Below are positions 46,258 through 55,122 of a DNA stretch of 64,000 nucleotides, piece after piece. The first letter of the stretch is position 1. Every line of letters begins with the position of its first letter. The notes under the pieces are model-generated. The model had not been told where the DNA came from. It made no database searches and saw only the letters and a program-made list of their open reading frames with translations. The stretch spans positions 1,116,001-1,180,000 of the forward strand of contig JAPFFF010000050.1 of NCBI GenBank assembly GCA_039105265.1, given 5' to 3'. The stretch comes from Tritrichomonas musculus. Its lineage: Eukaryota > Parabasalia > Tritrichomonadida > Tritrichomonadidae. Both the position numbers and the translations under genes were made by a program.

Positions 46258-49200
46258 CTAGTATTCAAAATATTTTTCTCTCTTTCCTTCTTTATATGGT
46301 GTTGATATTCTTCTTTTGAATTCATTTAAGGTTGAGACAGTCATATTTTTATTCATTTGGAAACATGGTTGACCTTTTGTAAGATCGAATGTTTGTTGAT
46401 TCCCTTCGTATAAATATTTATATAATTTCATTGGATCATTATCAAATTCATTCTTATAAGCATATTTAATAGATTGTTCAGTTAATCCTTTCCCACGAGT
46501 CATATAATCAATTTCACCTGTAGAATCTTGTAACTTATCAATATACATCTTTTTCATCAAAAAGTATGATTCAATTGATTCTGGCATTTCTTTGTGACCA
46601 TTTATAGTTGGAAAATCAGAATGGAATTGACCTAAATATTTACCTATGAGTTCTCGATTATATTTTTCTTTATAAGCTTTTTGTAATTTTGGTAAATCAT
46701 TTATTTCAATATGCATCGAATCAGTATCCTGATAATAAATATGGCAACCAATATCAAATGCAAGACACATCACTTCATTCATGATTCTTTTTGACATACT
46801 TAATACATGAATACCTAATAATGAAAAATTAAAATGTTTATCAATTGGTCTCAATATTCGAACAGCATGCATATTATTTTGTAATTCAATATCTTCAACA
46901 ATTTTGTTATAATTTTTGATCCAATAATTATCTAAAGTATCTTGATCATTAATGTATTTAAAATCTTTTTCAATAGGTCTTTCAATAGTTTTACCATAAC
47001 AACTATTCATAATTAATTTATATAAATTTTGTAAAGGATTGTCTTGACTTTTATATTCTAATCTTTTCTCAAATATTTTTTGAATTTCTTTTTGGATATG
47101 ATATTCTCTTTTTCCAGGCCAATAATAACCTCTAATTAATTCGAAATCTATTTTTTGAAATTCAATGAGATCTTCTAAATAAATATTATCGACAATCATT
47201 TTGAAAGGTTTATCGAATTTATCATCATTAAGGTTACCATCTTTTGTTTTCTTAACGATTAATGGAAATGGATAATGTTTATGAATTCCAGTAACTAAAA
47301 TTTCTACTATATATGCACCTTGTTTTGATAAAAATTCATAATTTAATTCAGTTTTGGATATTACTACTGGTTTTCCTTGAACGGTATATAATCTATGAAT
47401 TGCTGAAGGATATAAACTAACCGCGTCAAAATCTGCTAATTTTTCAGTGATATGCCACTTTTTGTTATAAGCAGTCATACATCTACCACCATAAACAGCA
47501 TATGAACAAAATTTCCTAACAATTCCACCTACTGAATATAAATCATGACCATAATAAACTTTATGATTAAATACATCATTAGCTAAAGAAGAAATTGAAA
47601 TATATTTGAATGGATCAATTTTGAAATCTTGAATGAAACCTTGTCTAAATTTAACAAAACTTTCTCTTAATATTCGAACATCTTGATGACAATAAAATAA
47701 TGCATATTTCCACATATCAAATTCATTATTACTTAAACGGCATCCCTTAATTTTGTTAATATTTGAACGAAATAATTGATAATCTTGTTCAGTCCATGTT
47801 TTATCTTCTTCTTTACCTGCTTCATTAATTTGACCTTTATTTGTTCTTAATCTTTCAAATGTATAATATTTGTATGGGAAAATTTCTTTTTCACAAGGAA
47901 TATTAAACATTAATGGTAGATTAGATAGCTTGCAAGAGAAAATTGGATAACTATCTTTAAATGTTATCTTTTTGTTCTCAAATTTCAAAGTCATATTAAA
48001 ACATTGATTTCCTTTAATAATTGATGATAATATTTTTATATTTTGATTATTATTTTGTAAAATCATTCTAATATCATAAGCCAAATTATGAAAATAACAA
48101 ATTGAATCAGTAGGTAAATATTTCAATAGATTTATATTACATTTTTCACCTAAGAATTCTTTCTTAATTTTCCCATCTAATGAATGTAAACAACATAAGA
48201 ATGGAATATGAATTTTTGAACTTGTATCAGATTCAAAATCACAAAACCAATAAGAAGTTTCTACTTGTTTGATTATTTTTGTTTTTGGTTCAATTAATTT
48301 ACAACAATATTCATCTTTATATTCTAATGTAGTATTTGAAATATCTTGATCAATTTCATTATAAAATATTGAATGTAATAAATGTTCTTGTGAATAATTA
48401 ATTGGAATGAAATAATTTTTCTTAAATAATTCTCTAATCAAGTTTGAAGAAGTTATAAATGATCTACCTTTTGTCCAATGATCTGTAATCCAATCTTTGT
48501 TAAATTTGTCTTCATCTAACTTTTCAATATTTTTGATATAATAATATGTAAATGGAGTCTTTTCTTCGATGAAATAATGTTTTTGATATACATTGAATTT
48601 ATGAGTTCGTTCTGGTTCAGCTTTTTGTATACCCATATATGTTTTTCTTTTACCTTTATCCATTGAACGTACAGATTGTTTTTGAGCAACAGAATTATCA
48701 TCAATATAAGTTAAATTAAGATGAATATTAAATTCTTCACATAAATGATTAATACTACTTTGTGATAAATATCTATTTTGAATCCTTAATCTAATTTGAT
48801 TTAATAATGATTCTGAATAATTTCCAGTTTGTTGTAAAGCATAAATGAAACAACAATCATTTAATTCTTCTTTTATTTTCTTTGTCTTTTCATCTATTAA
48901 ACTATCAAAAATTTGTAATCGAACCAGGTAATCAATTAATACTTTTGGACAACCAGGTTTTAATAAATATTTAAAGAATCCTCCATCGACTGTATTTTTA
49001 TGTTTTGGATGTTTTAATATACTAAATTTGATTTGAGAAAATAATGAAAATTCAGGCAATCTTTGACCTTCTAAATCATATTCCCAACCTGGATTCTTTT
49101 CAATTTGATAAATGAAATTCTCTTCTGTTAAATTCTTTAATAATTCTTCATAAGTTTTTCCATTTAAAGGTACAGAATGCCATTGACCTCCAACTGAATA

Positions 49201-49938
49201 AGATAATTTATATTTTTCTGTTGCAGCTAATTCACCTATTTCATTTTCAAATTTCTTTCTTAAGAATGGAAATAATTTCTTACGACCATAATCATTTAAT
49301 TGTTCAAAATTAATTCTCCAATCAGTTGGTGAATCATTTAACATTTTTATATAACCATCAACAATTCTATCTTGATCATTTTCATTATTAATTTTCATGA
49401 ATTGAATAAATGAATCATCTTTTGAATGAGGTCTAATTGAATTCTGAATATTTAAGAAATAAGGATCAGTTGTTCTTTTTGGTTCATATTCATTTGATTT
49501 TGGCTCTGGATGCGGTGGAACTAATTTTCTCAAAGGTACATTTTGCTCACTAACGTTCGCCTCTGGATTCGGTGGAACTAATTTTCTCAAAGGTACATTT
49601 GGTGGTGCATTTGCAATTATTTCACGTAAATTTGATTTTTCTGGCTCAATTGGTGTCGATGGTGGGGGTTCAGTAAATTCTTTTTCTGGAGGAGGTTGAT
49701 TTAAATATTGAGGGAGATTTGAATGAGTTAAACCTTTAACGAACCAAAATATTGAATCCCCATTCAATTTTCCATCGTAACCATTTTCTTTCACTTTTTG
49801 TATAATATACTCATTTAATATTTCTTTACTCCGATCCCCATTCTTTTTAGAGAATTCTTTAAACGTTTCTTTACCATTCGTTAAGAGATTATAAATCTCC
49901 ATTAATCTGTTAGGATTCGCTCTAATAGTTGTTGTCAT
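46258..49938 (-). CDS. polB: Protein-primed family B DNA polymerase
   Basis: A 1,226-residue replicative polymerase of the Polinton/adenovirus type, which would copy the element's linear genome from a protein primer. The 3'-5' exonuclease motifs are CDFESDTS (about 566), YFHNLAYDIRM (about 614) and YCHQDVRIL (about 749). Polymerase motif A is DFDAVSLYPSAI (about 836), B is KLIMNSCYGKT (about 972) and C is YYQDTDSMHI (about 1,067). The N-terminal 500 residues include a Pro-rich linker with two NVPLRKLVPP repeats and a region NDCCFIYALQQTGNYSESLL that I cannot assign. Its ATG follows a CGGTTTTGACA box, consistent with early expression. Confidence 0.97.
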   Translation of the reverse strand: MTTTIRANPNRLMEIYNLLTNGKETFKEFSKKNGDRSKEILNEYIIQKVKENGYDGKLNGDSIFWFVKGLTHSNLPQYLNQPPPEKEFTEPPPSTPIEPEKSNLREIIANAPPNVPLRKLVPPNPEANVSEQNVPLRKLVPPHPEPKSNEYEPKRTTDPYFLNIQNSIRPHSKDDSFIQFMKINNENDQDRIVDGYIKMLNDSPTDWRINFEQLNDYGRKKLFPFLRKKFENEIGELAATEKYKLSYSVGGQWHSVPLNGKTYEELLKNLTEENFIYQIEKNPGWEYDLEGQRLPEFSLFSQIKFSILKHPKHKNTVDGGFFKYLLKPGCPKVLIDYLVRLQIFDSLIDEKTKKIKEELNDCCFIYALQQTGNYSESLLNQIRLRIQNRYLSQSSINHLCEEFNIHLNLTYIDDNSVAQKQSVRSMDKGKRKTYMGIQKAEPERTHKFNVYQKHYFIEEKTPFTYYYIKNIEKLDEDKFNKDWITDHWTKGRSFITSSNLIRELFKKNYFIPINYSQEHLLHSIFYNEIDQDISNTTLEYKDEYCCKLIEPKTKIIKQVETSYWFCDFESDTSSKIHIPFLCCLHSLDGKIKKEFLGEKCNINLLKYLPTDSICYFHNLAYDIRMILQNNNQNIKILSSIIKGNQCFNMTLKFENKKITFKDSYPIFSCKLSNLPLMFNIPCEKEIFPYKYYTFERLRTNKGQINEAGKEEDKTWTEQDYQLFRSNINKIKGCRLSNNEFDMWKYALFYCHQDVRILRESFVKFRQGFIQDFKIDPFKYISISSLANDVFNHKVYYGHDLYSVGGIVRKFCSYAVYGGRCMTAYNKKWHITEKLADFDAVSLYPSAIHRLYTVQGKPVVISKTELNYEFLSKQGAYIVEILVTGIHKHYPFPLIVKKTKDGNLNDDKFDKPFKMIVDNIYLEDLIEFQKIDFELIRGYYWPGKREYHIQKEIQKIFEKRLEYKSQDNPLQNLYKLIMNSCYGKTIERPIEKDFKYINDQDTLDNYWIKNYNKIVEDIELQNNMHAVRILRPIDKHFNFSLLGIHVLSMSKRIMNEVMCLAFDIGCHIYYQDTDSMHIEINDLPKLQKAYKEKYNRELIGKYLGQFHSDFPTINGHKEMPESIESYFLMKKMYIDKLQDSTGEIDYMTRGKGLTEQSIKYAYKNEFDNDPMKLYKYLYEGNQQTFDLTKGQPCFQMNKNMTVSTLNEFKRRISTPYKEGKREKYFEY

Positions 49939-49970
49939 GTTAACTTTCTTTTACAATAAAAATAATGGTC

Positions 49971-49981
49971 TGTCAAAACCG
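49971..49981 (-). promoter_or_regulatory. CGGTTTTGACA box before the DNA polymerase gene
   Basis: Minus strand: TAACGGTTTTGACAGACC, 33 bp before the polymerase ATG. It contains the Myb-type core TAACGG. Confidence 0.65.
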
Positions 49982-50000
49982 TTAATTAAAAAGAAAATGT

Positions 50001-50261
50001 TTATTTAGGTTTGGTTAATTGAAGAACGAAAACATCTTTTATTAATTGTTCGATTTGAACACCACGTTCAGCAACTTTTCGATCAATTCTTCGGACAGAA
50101 CTTTCTAAACGTTCCAATCTTGAAGTTAGTTCATCAAGTTGAGAATTTATTCTTTGCATGAGAACTTTCGTTATATTCAAATCATTTCGAACATTCGATA
50201 GAAAATCTCTTGTTTGATCATCAATCTTTTTCTTCTCTTCGAAAAAGTCAGGTTCACTCAT
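50001..50261 (-). CDS. Small coiled-coil protein, 86 residues
   Basis: Nearly the entire chain is one long amphipathic coiled coil (LMQRINSQLDELTSRLERLESSVRRIDRKVA is split as LMQRINSQLDELTSR and LERLESSVRRIDRK). Such a heptad pattern suits a parallel dimer or trimer. It lies upstream of the polymerase on the same strand with its own CGGTTTTGACA box. Function unknown. Confidence 0.55.
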   Translation of the reverse strand: MSEPDFFEEKKKIDDQTRDFLSNVRNDLNITKVLMQRINSQLDELTSRLERLESSVRRIDRKVAERGVQIEQLIKDVFVLQLTKPK

Positions 50262-50276
50262 TTAAAAATAATGAAG

Positions 50277-50287
50277 TGTCAAAACCG
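50277..50287 (-). promoter_or_regulatory. CGGTTTTGACA box before the 86-residue gene
   Basis: Minus strand: AACGGTTTTGACACTTCATT, 16 bp before the ATG at 50,261. Confidence 0.65.
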
Positions 50288-50297
50288 TTTTTATATC

Positions 50298-51005
50298 TCA
50301 TTCCTGATAATGACTAATATATTCATCTATTAACCTCTTTAATTTATCTAAACATGTTTTTGAAGCAGTAATGATAGAACTATAAATTGAAACATCATTT
50401 GTACCAAAATTCTTACGAATAATATCTTTTATATCTCTATTTGGTGTCATAGCTATTGGCATATTATCTTTGAAATACCATTGATTTTTTTCTTTTGGTT
50501 TGATATCACGATAATAATCTTTATGACGTTTGACTAAATGTAATTTAACTTTTTCTGGATTATCTTTTAATTCTTCTAACCAAATTAAGAATTTATAATC
50601 ATATTCTCTATTTTTAGGTACTAATCTTGGTTTTTGTTCAAGTCTTTGTTTTTCAAAATACTCATCTAATAATTTTAGAACAAAGAATGAATAAGTAGGT
50701 GAAGCCCAAATTGCTATATGATTTACTAATAATTTATGAATATAAATTCCTTTCAAATTATTCGGTAAATTTGGTCGATTTTCTAATAACTTTTGGTCGG
50801 GCGGAATTCCGACTGACTCAGAAATAAATTGAAATAACTCCTTTGTTTGTTTATTTTCATTCCAATGCTTAATTTTCTTTGTTGATTGACAAGCACTAAT
50901 TATACTATTTGCTTGAAACATATTATCTTTCTTTGAACGTATAATCCGTAAATGTTCATTATATTGTAACCATTCATAATTTTCATTTATTGGCTCTACT
51001 ATCAT
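50298..51005 (-). CDS. KilA-N domain protein, 235 residues
   Basis: The N-terminal 115 residues match the KilA-N DNA-binding fold common in phages and large DNA viruses: FQANSIISACQSTKKIKHWN, then GIYIHKLLVNHIAIWASPTY followed by an FVLKLLDEYFE helix. The C-terminal 100 residues (KFLIWLEELKDN, HLVKRHKDYYRDIKPKE) resemble the accessory domain that follows KilA-N in other viruses. It probably regulates transcription or replication of the element. Unlike its neighbours it lacks the CGGTTTTGACA box and has a TTATTTTTTTATCC..ACAAAAAC leader, so its timing may differ. Confidence 0.85.
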   Translation of the reverse strand: MIVEPINENYEWLQYNEHLRIIRSKKDNMFQANSIISACQSTKKIKHWNENKQTKELFQFISESVGIPPDQKLLENRPNLPNNLKGIYIHKLLVNHIAIWASPTYSFFVLKLLDEYFEKQRLEQKPRLVPKNREYDYKFLIWLEELKDNPEKVKLHLVKRHKDYYRDIKPKEKNQWYFKDNMPIAMTPNRDIKDIIRKNFGTNDVSIYSSIITASKTCLDKLKRLIDEYISHYQE

Positions 51006-51053
51006 TTTTGTTTTTGTAAGAGGATAAAAAAATAAAAAGATAAATTAAATTTA

Positions 51054-51431
51054 TTAATCTTCATCATCCATTAGAAATTTTTGAAAAGAACTTATTTCAG
51101 CTATTAAAGCTCTTTTTTGAACTTTGTATTGATCAAAACTATCTTGATATTCTTTCCATGCTGATTTCTCTTCTGTCTCAAGTTCAGTTTTTATTTTTTC
51201 ATGATCTTCAATAATTGAATCAATTTGTATATCTTCGAAATCTCTTTTGAGTTTATATAAGTTGTGTAAATCTTCACCATTATACCGTTGACAAAAAGAA
51301 ATATCTTTCTCTTTTACTTTTGCTTCAGCCAAACGATTCATAGCATCATAGAATTCACTCATTGATTTTTTGAGTTTATCTTTCTTGTCCTCTATTAAAT
51401 TCTGAAATACTACTTGAGGAACTCTCTTCAT
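51054..51431 (-). CDS. Small coiled-coil protein, 125 residues
   Basis: Starts at the ATG at 51,431 (MKRVPQVVFQNLIEDKK). An upstream in-frame ATG would only translate the CGGTTTTGACA promoter box. The protein is helical and charged (KDKLKKSMSEFYDAMNRLAE, KIKTELETEEKSAWKEYQDS). No family recognised. One of a set of small helical proteins, each with its own promoter, between 50 and 59.5 kb. Confidence 0.55.
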   Translation of the reverse strand: MKRVPQVVFQNLIEDKKDKLKKSMSEFYDAMNRLAEAKVKEKDISFCQRYNGEDLHNLYKLKRDFEDIQIDSIIEDHEKIKTELETEEKSAWKEYQDSFDQYKVQKRALIAEISSFQKFLMDDED

Positions 51432-51442
51432 AAAAAGTGAAG

Positions 51443-51453
51443 TGTCAAAACCG
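51443..51453 (-). promoter_or_regulatory. CGGTTTTGACA box between two divergent genes
   Basis: Minus strand: AATAACGGTTTTGACACTTC, 12 bp before the ATG at 51,431. The plus-strand gene at 51,470 starts only 17 bp on the other side, so the box may serve both. Confidence 0.65.
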
Positions 51454-51469
51454 TTATTCATTTTTTTAA

Positions 51470-51757
51470 ATGTTGCCTCCTCATAGTTTGAATCTACTCA
51501 AAGAAAATTTGAATAGTTCAATTGATGAATTAATTAGACAAATACATACTGTTGAAGAATTAGATATAGAGATTATGAATTTGAAGAATGATCCTGATTA
51601 TGAAAGTTTCCTAGAGGAATTAGAGAAAGAGAAACAAAAATATGAATCCAAAAAAGCTGAAGTAATTCAAAACACTCAAACCTTAATCAACTTCATCGAA
51701 CAAAAAAAATCAACCACACCGAAAAAAATAAAATTATCAGTCATATTGAAAGAGTAA
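51470..51757 (+). CDS. Small coiled-coil protein, 95 residues
   Basis: Helical throughout (LLKENLNSSIDELIRQIHTV, then FLEELEKEKQKYESKKAEVI) with a basic C-terminus. The NDPDYESF..LEELEKEKQK segment resembles SDPIWEMM..ELKIDENRDK in the 136-residue protein at 17,887, so the two may be related. Function unknown. Confidence 0.5.
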   Translation: MLPPHSLNLLKENLNSSIDELIRQIHTVEELDIEIMNLKNDPDYESFLEELEKEKQKYESKKAEVIQNTQTLINFIEQKKSTTPKKIKLSVILKE

Positions 51758-51777
51758 AAAATTATTTCTTTATTTAT

Positions 51778-52080
51778 TTAACCTTTGTTAATTATTTCTT
51801 GGAGTTCTTCCAATTTTTGTTTTAATTCTTCTTTGTTATCGAAACTATCAATAACTTCATTCATTTTCTTATTGAGAGCTTTCTGATAATTTTGGAATTG
51901 ATATTGGAGGTTGATTTGTGAAACCAGAATCTCATGTAGGCCATCCATCGTTTCTTTTATTTTCTCCCTTGTTTCTTCCAAGCTGCCAATGTTCATTTTA
52001 AACATTTCATTTTGACTTTTTGATTCTTCTATGGATTCATGCATTGTATCCCAACCGTCTTCACTATCACTTGTATGCAT
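51778..52080 (-). CDS. Small coiled-coil protein, 100 residues
   Basis: An acidic N-terminus (SDSEDGWDTMHESIEESK) and then a long coiled coil (LEETREKIKETMDGLHEILV, NKEELKQKLEELQEIINK). It shares the 52-bp gap to the divergent glycoprotein gene, which contains GGTCTGACATAACCG, a variant of the promoter box. No family recognised. Confidence 0.55.
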   Translation of the reverse strand: MHTSDSEDGWDTMHESIEESKSQNEMFKMNIGSLEETREKIKETMDGLHEILVSQINLQYQFQNYQKALNKKMNEVIDSFDNKEELKQKLEELQEIINKG

Positions 52081-52132
52081 TAATAAAATAGTGGTCTGAC
52101 ATAACCGTTTTAACCGCTTTCATTTTTATTAA

Positions 52133-53395
52133 ATGTTCGTTATCTTTTTGATACTCATTAATCGCCCATCAATTGAAGGAATACCTGATGATGCTGAATG
52201 GATTTCTTGTTTTGATTGGGAAATTGTTAATGGAGAATGGAAATCAGTTATACCAAATGATGACTTATCATGTTGGACAAATTATGCAACAACAAACAAT
52301 TTAACACTTAAACAATCATTTACTGCCAGGAAATTTTGGATCATAGGAAAAATTTCTACCCGTCATGATGAGGCGGAACTTTTATGGAATTCTCAAAAAT
52401 ATCTCATCAATGAATATTCCAACGATGAACAAGATTGGATAATTGTTTTTGAATCAAATGAATTTCCCCTAATGCTAACAAATATTATTATTAATGTTCA
52501 ACAACATAGAAGCACCCTATTTCGAGGTATTGCATATTTAAAAAATAAATCTTTATTTCCATCAATTGAAGGAATACCTGATAATGCTGAATATATTCCA
52601 TGTAATGACTGGGAAATTGTAAGTGGAAATTGGTTTGATAAAGATGATGATCCATCAAATGTGAACAATCCATATCATAGATGCTTTGTTTCTGGTTCTT
52701 CAGAAGGAGTCAAAAAGATAACATTTTATGGTTATAAATTTTGGATAATTGTTACGAATTCAAATTCTTTTTACCAAGGTGATCTTTTATGGAATTCAGA
52801 ACATTATCTCTTTCCTGAAAAAATGTTACCAAATAATAAACCTTTTTTGATTGCTTATGAATCACCAACATTCTCACCAATTGATACAACATTATTAATT
52901 ACTATTCAACGTAATGCTCTCGGATTACGTGGGTTATTCTATCTCAAAGATCCTCCAATTCAAACACCATCTCTTTCACCATCTCTTTCGCCATCTTTAA
53001 CTCCATCTCTTTCACCATCACTTTCACCAACTTTAACTCCATCCATTTCACCATCACGTTCACCAACATTCCGCCCATCTCTTTCACCATCACGTTCACC
53101 AACATTCCGCCCATCTCTTTCACCATCACGTTCACCATCTTTATCTCCAACATTTAGTCCATCTTTTCAATTCACTATATCAGATCAATTCTCTGAATCC
53201 TGTTTTTTCAATTTCTCATATCAATTCTCTCCATCAGATATTGAACAAAAGAATGTATCAAAAATAATAGGTTTATCTGTATCTATTCCATTACTAATTC
53301 TCATGATTCTTGCTCTTGGAATTATCTTTTACAAAAATCAAACCAAATTTCCAACTGAAAATTTCCATTCAGACTCTGACTCAGTTGGACTTTAA
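52133..53395 (+). CDS. Type I membrane glycoprotein with two ectodomain repeats and SP-rich stalk, 420 residues
   Basis: A short N-terminal hydrophobic signal (MFVIFLILI) leads into two tandem homologous domains (residues about 12-140 and 142-280), each opening with PSIEGIPD(D/N)AE and containing KFWII, LLWNS and an Arg-Gly-Leu/Ile strand. A 65-residue stalk of SLSPSLTPS/SPTFRPS repeats follows. Near residues 377-398 is one membrane helix (IIGLSVSIPLLILMILALGI), then a short tail. The build is that of a cell-surface or envelope glycoprotein with a mucin-like stalk, similar in layout to trichomonad surface proteins. It may have been captured from a host. It lies among early-type genes. Confidence 0.75.
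   Translation: MFVIFLILINRPSIEGIPDDAEWISCFDWEIVNGEWKSVIPNDDLSCWTNYATTNNLTLKQSFTARKFWIIGKISTRHDEAELLWNSQKYLINEYSNDEQDWIIVFESNEFPLMLTNIIINVQQHRSTLFRGIAYLKNKSLFPSIEGIPDNAEYIPCNDWEIVSGNWFDKDDDPSNVNNPYHRCFVSGSSEGVKKITFYGYKFWIIVTNSNSFYQGDLLWNSEHYLFPEKMLPNNKPFLIAYESPTFSPIDTTLLITIQRNALGLRGLFYLKDPPIQTPSLSPSLSPSLTPSLSPSLSPTLTPSISPSRSPTFRPSLSPSRSPTFRPSLSPSRSPSLSPTFSPSFQFTISDQFSESCFFNFSYQFSPSDIEQKNVSKIIGLSVSIPLLILMILALGIIFYKNQTKFPTENFHSDSDSVGL
52975..53165 (+). repeat. Ser-Pro coding repeat array in the glycoprotein stalk
   Basis: Units of 12-30 bp built on CCATCTCTTTCACCATC and ACCAACATTCCGCCCATC, including two near-identical 42-bp copies around 53,060-53,140. Expanded in frame to form the stalk. Confidence 0.85.
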
Positions 53396-53431
53396 AAAAA
53401 TTAAATAAACAAATTTAATCTTTTTTATTTA

Positions 53432-53692
53432 TTAAGGAGTAGTTAAAATTTTCTCTCTTGAATTGTAGATTTGAATCTTATTAAAGAAATCATGTTCAAT
53501 CATTGTTGTGAAAACAAATGGTGTGTTATGAACTTCTTTCTTAAATCGATCAAGATTGTTATTTTCAAGATCATTGATCATAACATTTAATTTGAACATG
53601 AAAAATAACTTTAAATGTCGGAAATCAGACACGATATCATTTTTGAACAATTTTCTAAATTCTAATTCAAGGTCTTGTTCAGTAACAGTCAT
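53432..53692 (-). CDS. Small helical protein, 86 residues
   Basis: A helical protein (DLELEFRKLFKNDIVSDFRH, FFMFKLNVMINDLEN) with a C-terminal strand-like part (FNKIQIYNSREKIL). The upstream sequence on the minus strand, AACCGCTTTCATTTTTATT, matches that before the glycoprotein gene at 52,133, so the two may be co-regulated. No family recognised. Confidence 0.5.
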   Translation of the reverse strand: MTVTEQDLELEFRKLFKNDIVSDFRHLKLFFMFKLNVMINDLENNNLDRFKKEVHNTPFVFTTMIEHDFFNKIQIYNSREKILTTP

Positions 53693-53727
53693 AAATAAAA
53701 ATGAAAGCGGTTAAAAAACGGTTATGT

Positions 53728-53991
53728 TTATTTATTCTTTAACGTTTCTTCCAATTTTCGGAAATTCTCTCTGTTGGAAGTTGCTAAAATCCCAACTGTT
53801 ATTAGTAAAGAATGTAATTGTTCTTGTCTCTCTGGACGAGAATCATTTTTTAAATCAATTTCTTGATCAAAGAATTCTTCAATCATTTTGATCATTTGAT
53901 CACAAGTTTTTTCAATTTCACCTCTAGTGAATTTTAATAAATTTATTAATTCTTTTTGTTTTTCACTAGGTAAACTTTGTTGGCCCTGCAT
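53728..53991 (-). CDS. Small helical protein, 87 residues
   Basis: Helical, amphipathic protein (KQKELINLLKFTRGEIEKTC, MIEEFFDQEIDLKN, LHSLLITVGILATSNRENF). Upstream is an ACTTTTTGAGAAGGA sequence rather than the usual box. No family recognised. Confidence 0.5.
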   Translation of the reverse strand: MQGQQSLPSEKQKELINLLKFTRGEIEKTCDQMIKMIEEFFDQEIDLKNDSRPERQEQLHSLLITVGILATSNRENFRKLEETLKNK

Positions 53992-54067
53992 TTAAAAAAA
54001 TAAACTTTTTGAGAAGGATAAATAAAAAAAATATTTTGAATGAGACAAATTAGTTTATTAAATCAAA

Positions 54068-54409
54068 TTATCGTCGGCGACGACCTCCAGTTTTTCGTTT
54101 TCTGCTTGTTGTTTTCTTTTTTGGAGTTCTAGAATTTCTAGATTTTTTTCTTGATCGAGATGATGATGACCGATAACCTCCCCATGAATAATCATCTAAA
54201 TCGTTCGTATAATATGGTTCTGGATCTTGGACATAAATTGTTTCAACATAATTTTGAGTTGTTGATGTGCCTCGACTTTCTTGCTCTCTCCTTTTTCTTT
54301 CTTCATCTTCTTCCTCAGCCGCAGCCAGAATCGCAATAATGAATATCAGGATGCATAGAATTATTGTTATTTTGAAGAACCATTTCAGACAACATTTACA
54401 GCAGCTCAT
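54068..54409 (-). CDS. Membrane protein with Cys-rich start and basic tail, 113 residues
   Basis: Starts MSCCKCCLKWFF, then one membrane helix (KITIILCILIFIIAILAAAE). An acidic-basic linker follows, then a Ser/Arg/Lys-rich tail (SSSRSRKKSRNSRTPKKKTT..GGRRRR). The Cys cluster before the helix suggests lipid modification, and the tail could bind nucleic acid or anionic partners. The layout (Cys cluster plus one helix) recalls the 64-residue protein at 46,033. A virion-membrane or host-membrane role is inference. Confidence 0.6.
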   Translation of the reverse strand: MSCCKCCLKWFFKITIILCILIFIIAILAAAEEEDEERKRREQESRGTSTTQNYVETIYVQDPEPYYTNDLDDYSWGGYRSSSSRSRKKSRNSRTPKKKTTSRKRKTGGRRRR

Positions 54410-54490
54410 TGTAAAAAGTGATATAAAAATGAACTTTTTGAATTAAAATTTTTATTAAACTTTTTGTGAGTGAAAATTTTTAGTTTGTCC

Positions 54491-54529
54491 GGACTAATTG
54501 CGGACTAATTGCGGACTAATTGCGGACTA
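54491..54529. repeat. 11-bp tandem repeat at a gene's 3' end
   Basis: Three perfect GGACTAATTGC units and a partial fourth end exactly at the stop codon region of the 181-residue gene. It may be slippage or a 3'-end signal. Confidence 0.9.
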
Positions 54530-55072
54530 TAAAATTTCCAAAAATTTCTTTTTTCTGAGATATACGGTCAATCTTTCTCCAAAAATTTTTCTTCTTTTGG
54601 ATTTAAAATATTTTTTCACATTTCCTAATTGACCAAATCCTTTTTTGGAAATTTGTGTATGAAAAAATTGATTGTACAAATAGACAATTTCGTCACTTGG
54701 ATATTCTCTATTTTTATCAAGAATTTTTAAAAAATCTTCAAACCTTTTTCTTTTGTTGAGTCTTGTCTCTAATTCATCTCCCCAATCTGGAGGTCTTGGA
54801 TTTCCATGACGGTTTGGATTTGCTGGATGTTCTTCTATTTGTTTTTCTACAATTTGATTGATTCCTGCATAAAATTCTTCTTCATTTGGAGACGTTGATG
54901 TATTTATTGGTTGAGGTTCATTAAAATCACGGTCTATTTCCCATTCATCAATTTCATTATTGACAACAAAGTTTTGAAAACTATTATTTAAATTTTGCAT
55001 GTTTGGTGATAATTGATATTGAGGTGAACCCCCAGTTGAATAGTGTAGAGGTAATTCGTTATCACTTGACAT
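54527..55072 (-). CDS. Unrecognised protein, 181 residues
   Basis: The first 90 residues are Asn/Pro/Gln-rich and probably disordered. The C-terminal 90 are basic and helical (TRLNKRKRFEDFLKIL, GQLGNVKKYFKSKRRKIFGE), ending KKKFLEIL. This may be a nucleic-acid-binding domain in a flexible context. It diverges from the helicase gene across a 50-bp gap with one CGGTTTTGACA box, so the two are probably co-expressed. Confidence 0.55.
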   Translation of the reverse strand: MSSDNELPLHYSTGGSPQYQLSPNMQNLNNSFQNFVVNNEIDEWEIDRDFNEPQPINTSTSPNEEEFYAGINQIVEKQIEEHPANPNRHGNPRPPDWGDELETRLNKRKRFEDFLKILDKNREYPSDEIVYLYNQFFHTQISKKGFGQLGNVKKYFKSKRRKIFGERLTVYLRKKKFLEIL

Positions 55073-55090
55073 TAATTAAAAAATGAAAAA

Positions 55091-55101
55091 CGGTTTTGAC
55101 A
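55091..55101 (+). promoter_or_regulatory. CGGTTTTGACA box before the helicase gene
   Basis: Plus strand: CGGTTTTGACAGTCACTTTT then a T-rich run and the ATG at 55,123. GTCACTTTT resembles a trichomonad initiator placed about 20 bp from the start, which supports that start. It may also serve the divergent gene at 55,072. Confidence 0.7.
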
Positions 55102-55122
55102 GTCACTTTTATTTTTGTATCG

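Noticed and set aside
52975-53165. Short repeated units considered as a CRISPR-like array
   Set aside because: The units are in frame, without spacers, and encode a Ser-Pro stalk; the host is a eukaryote.
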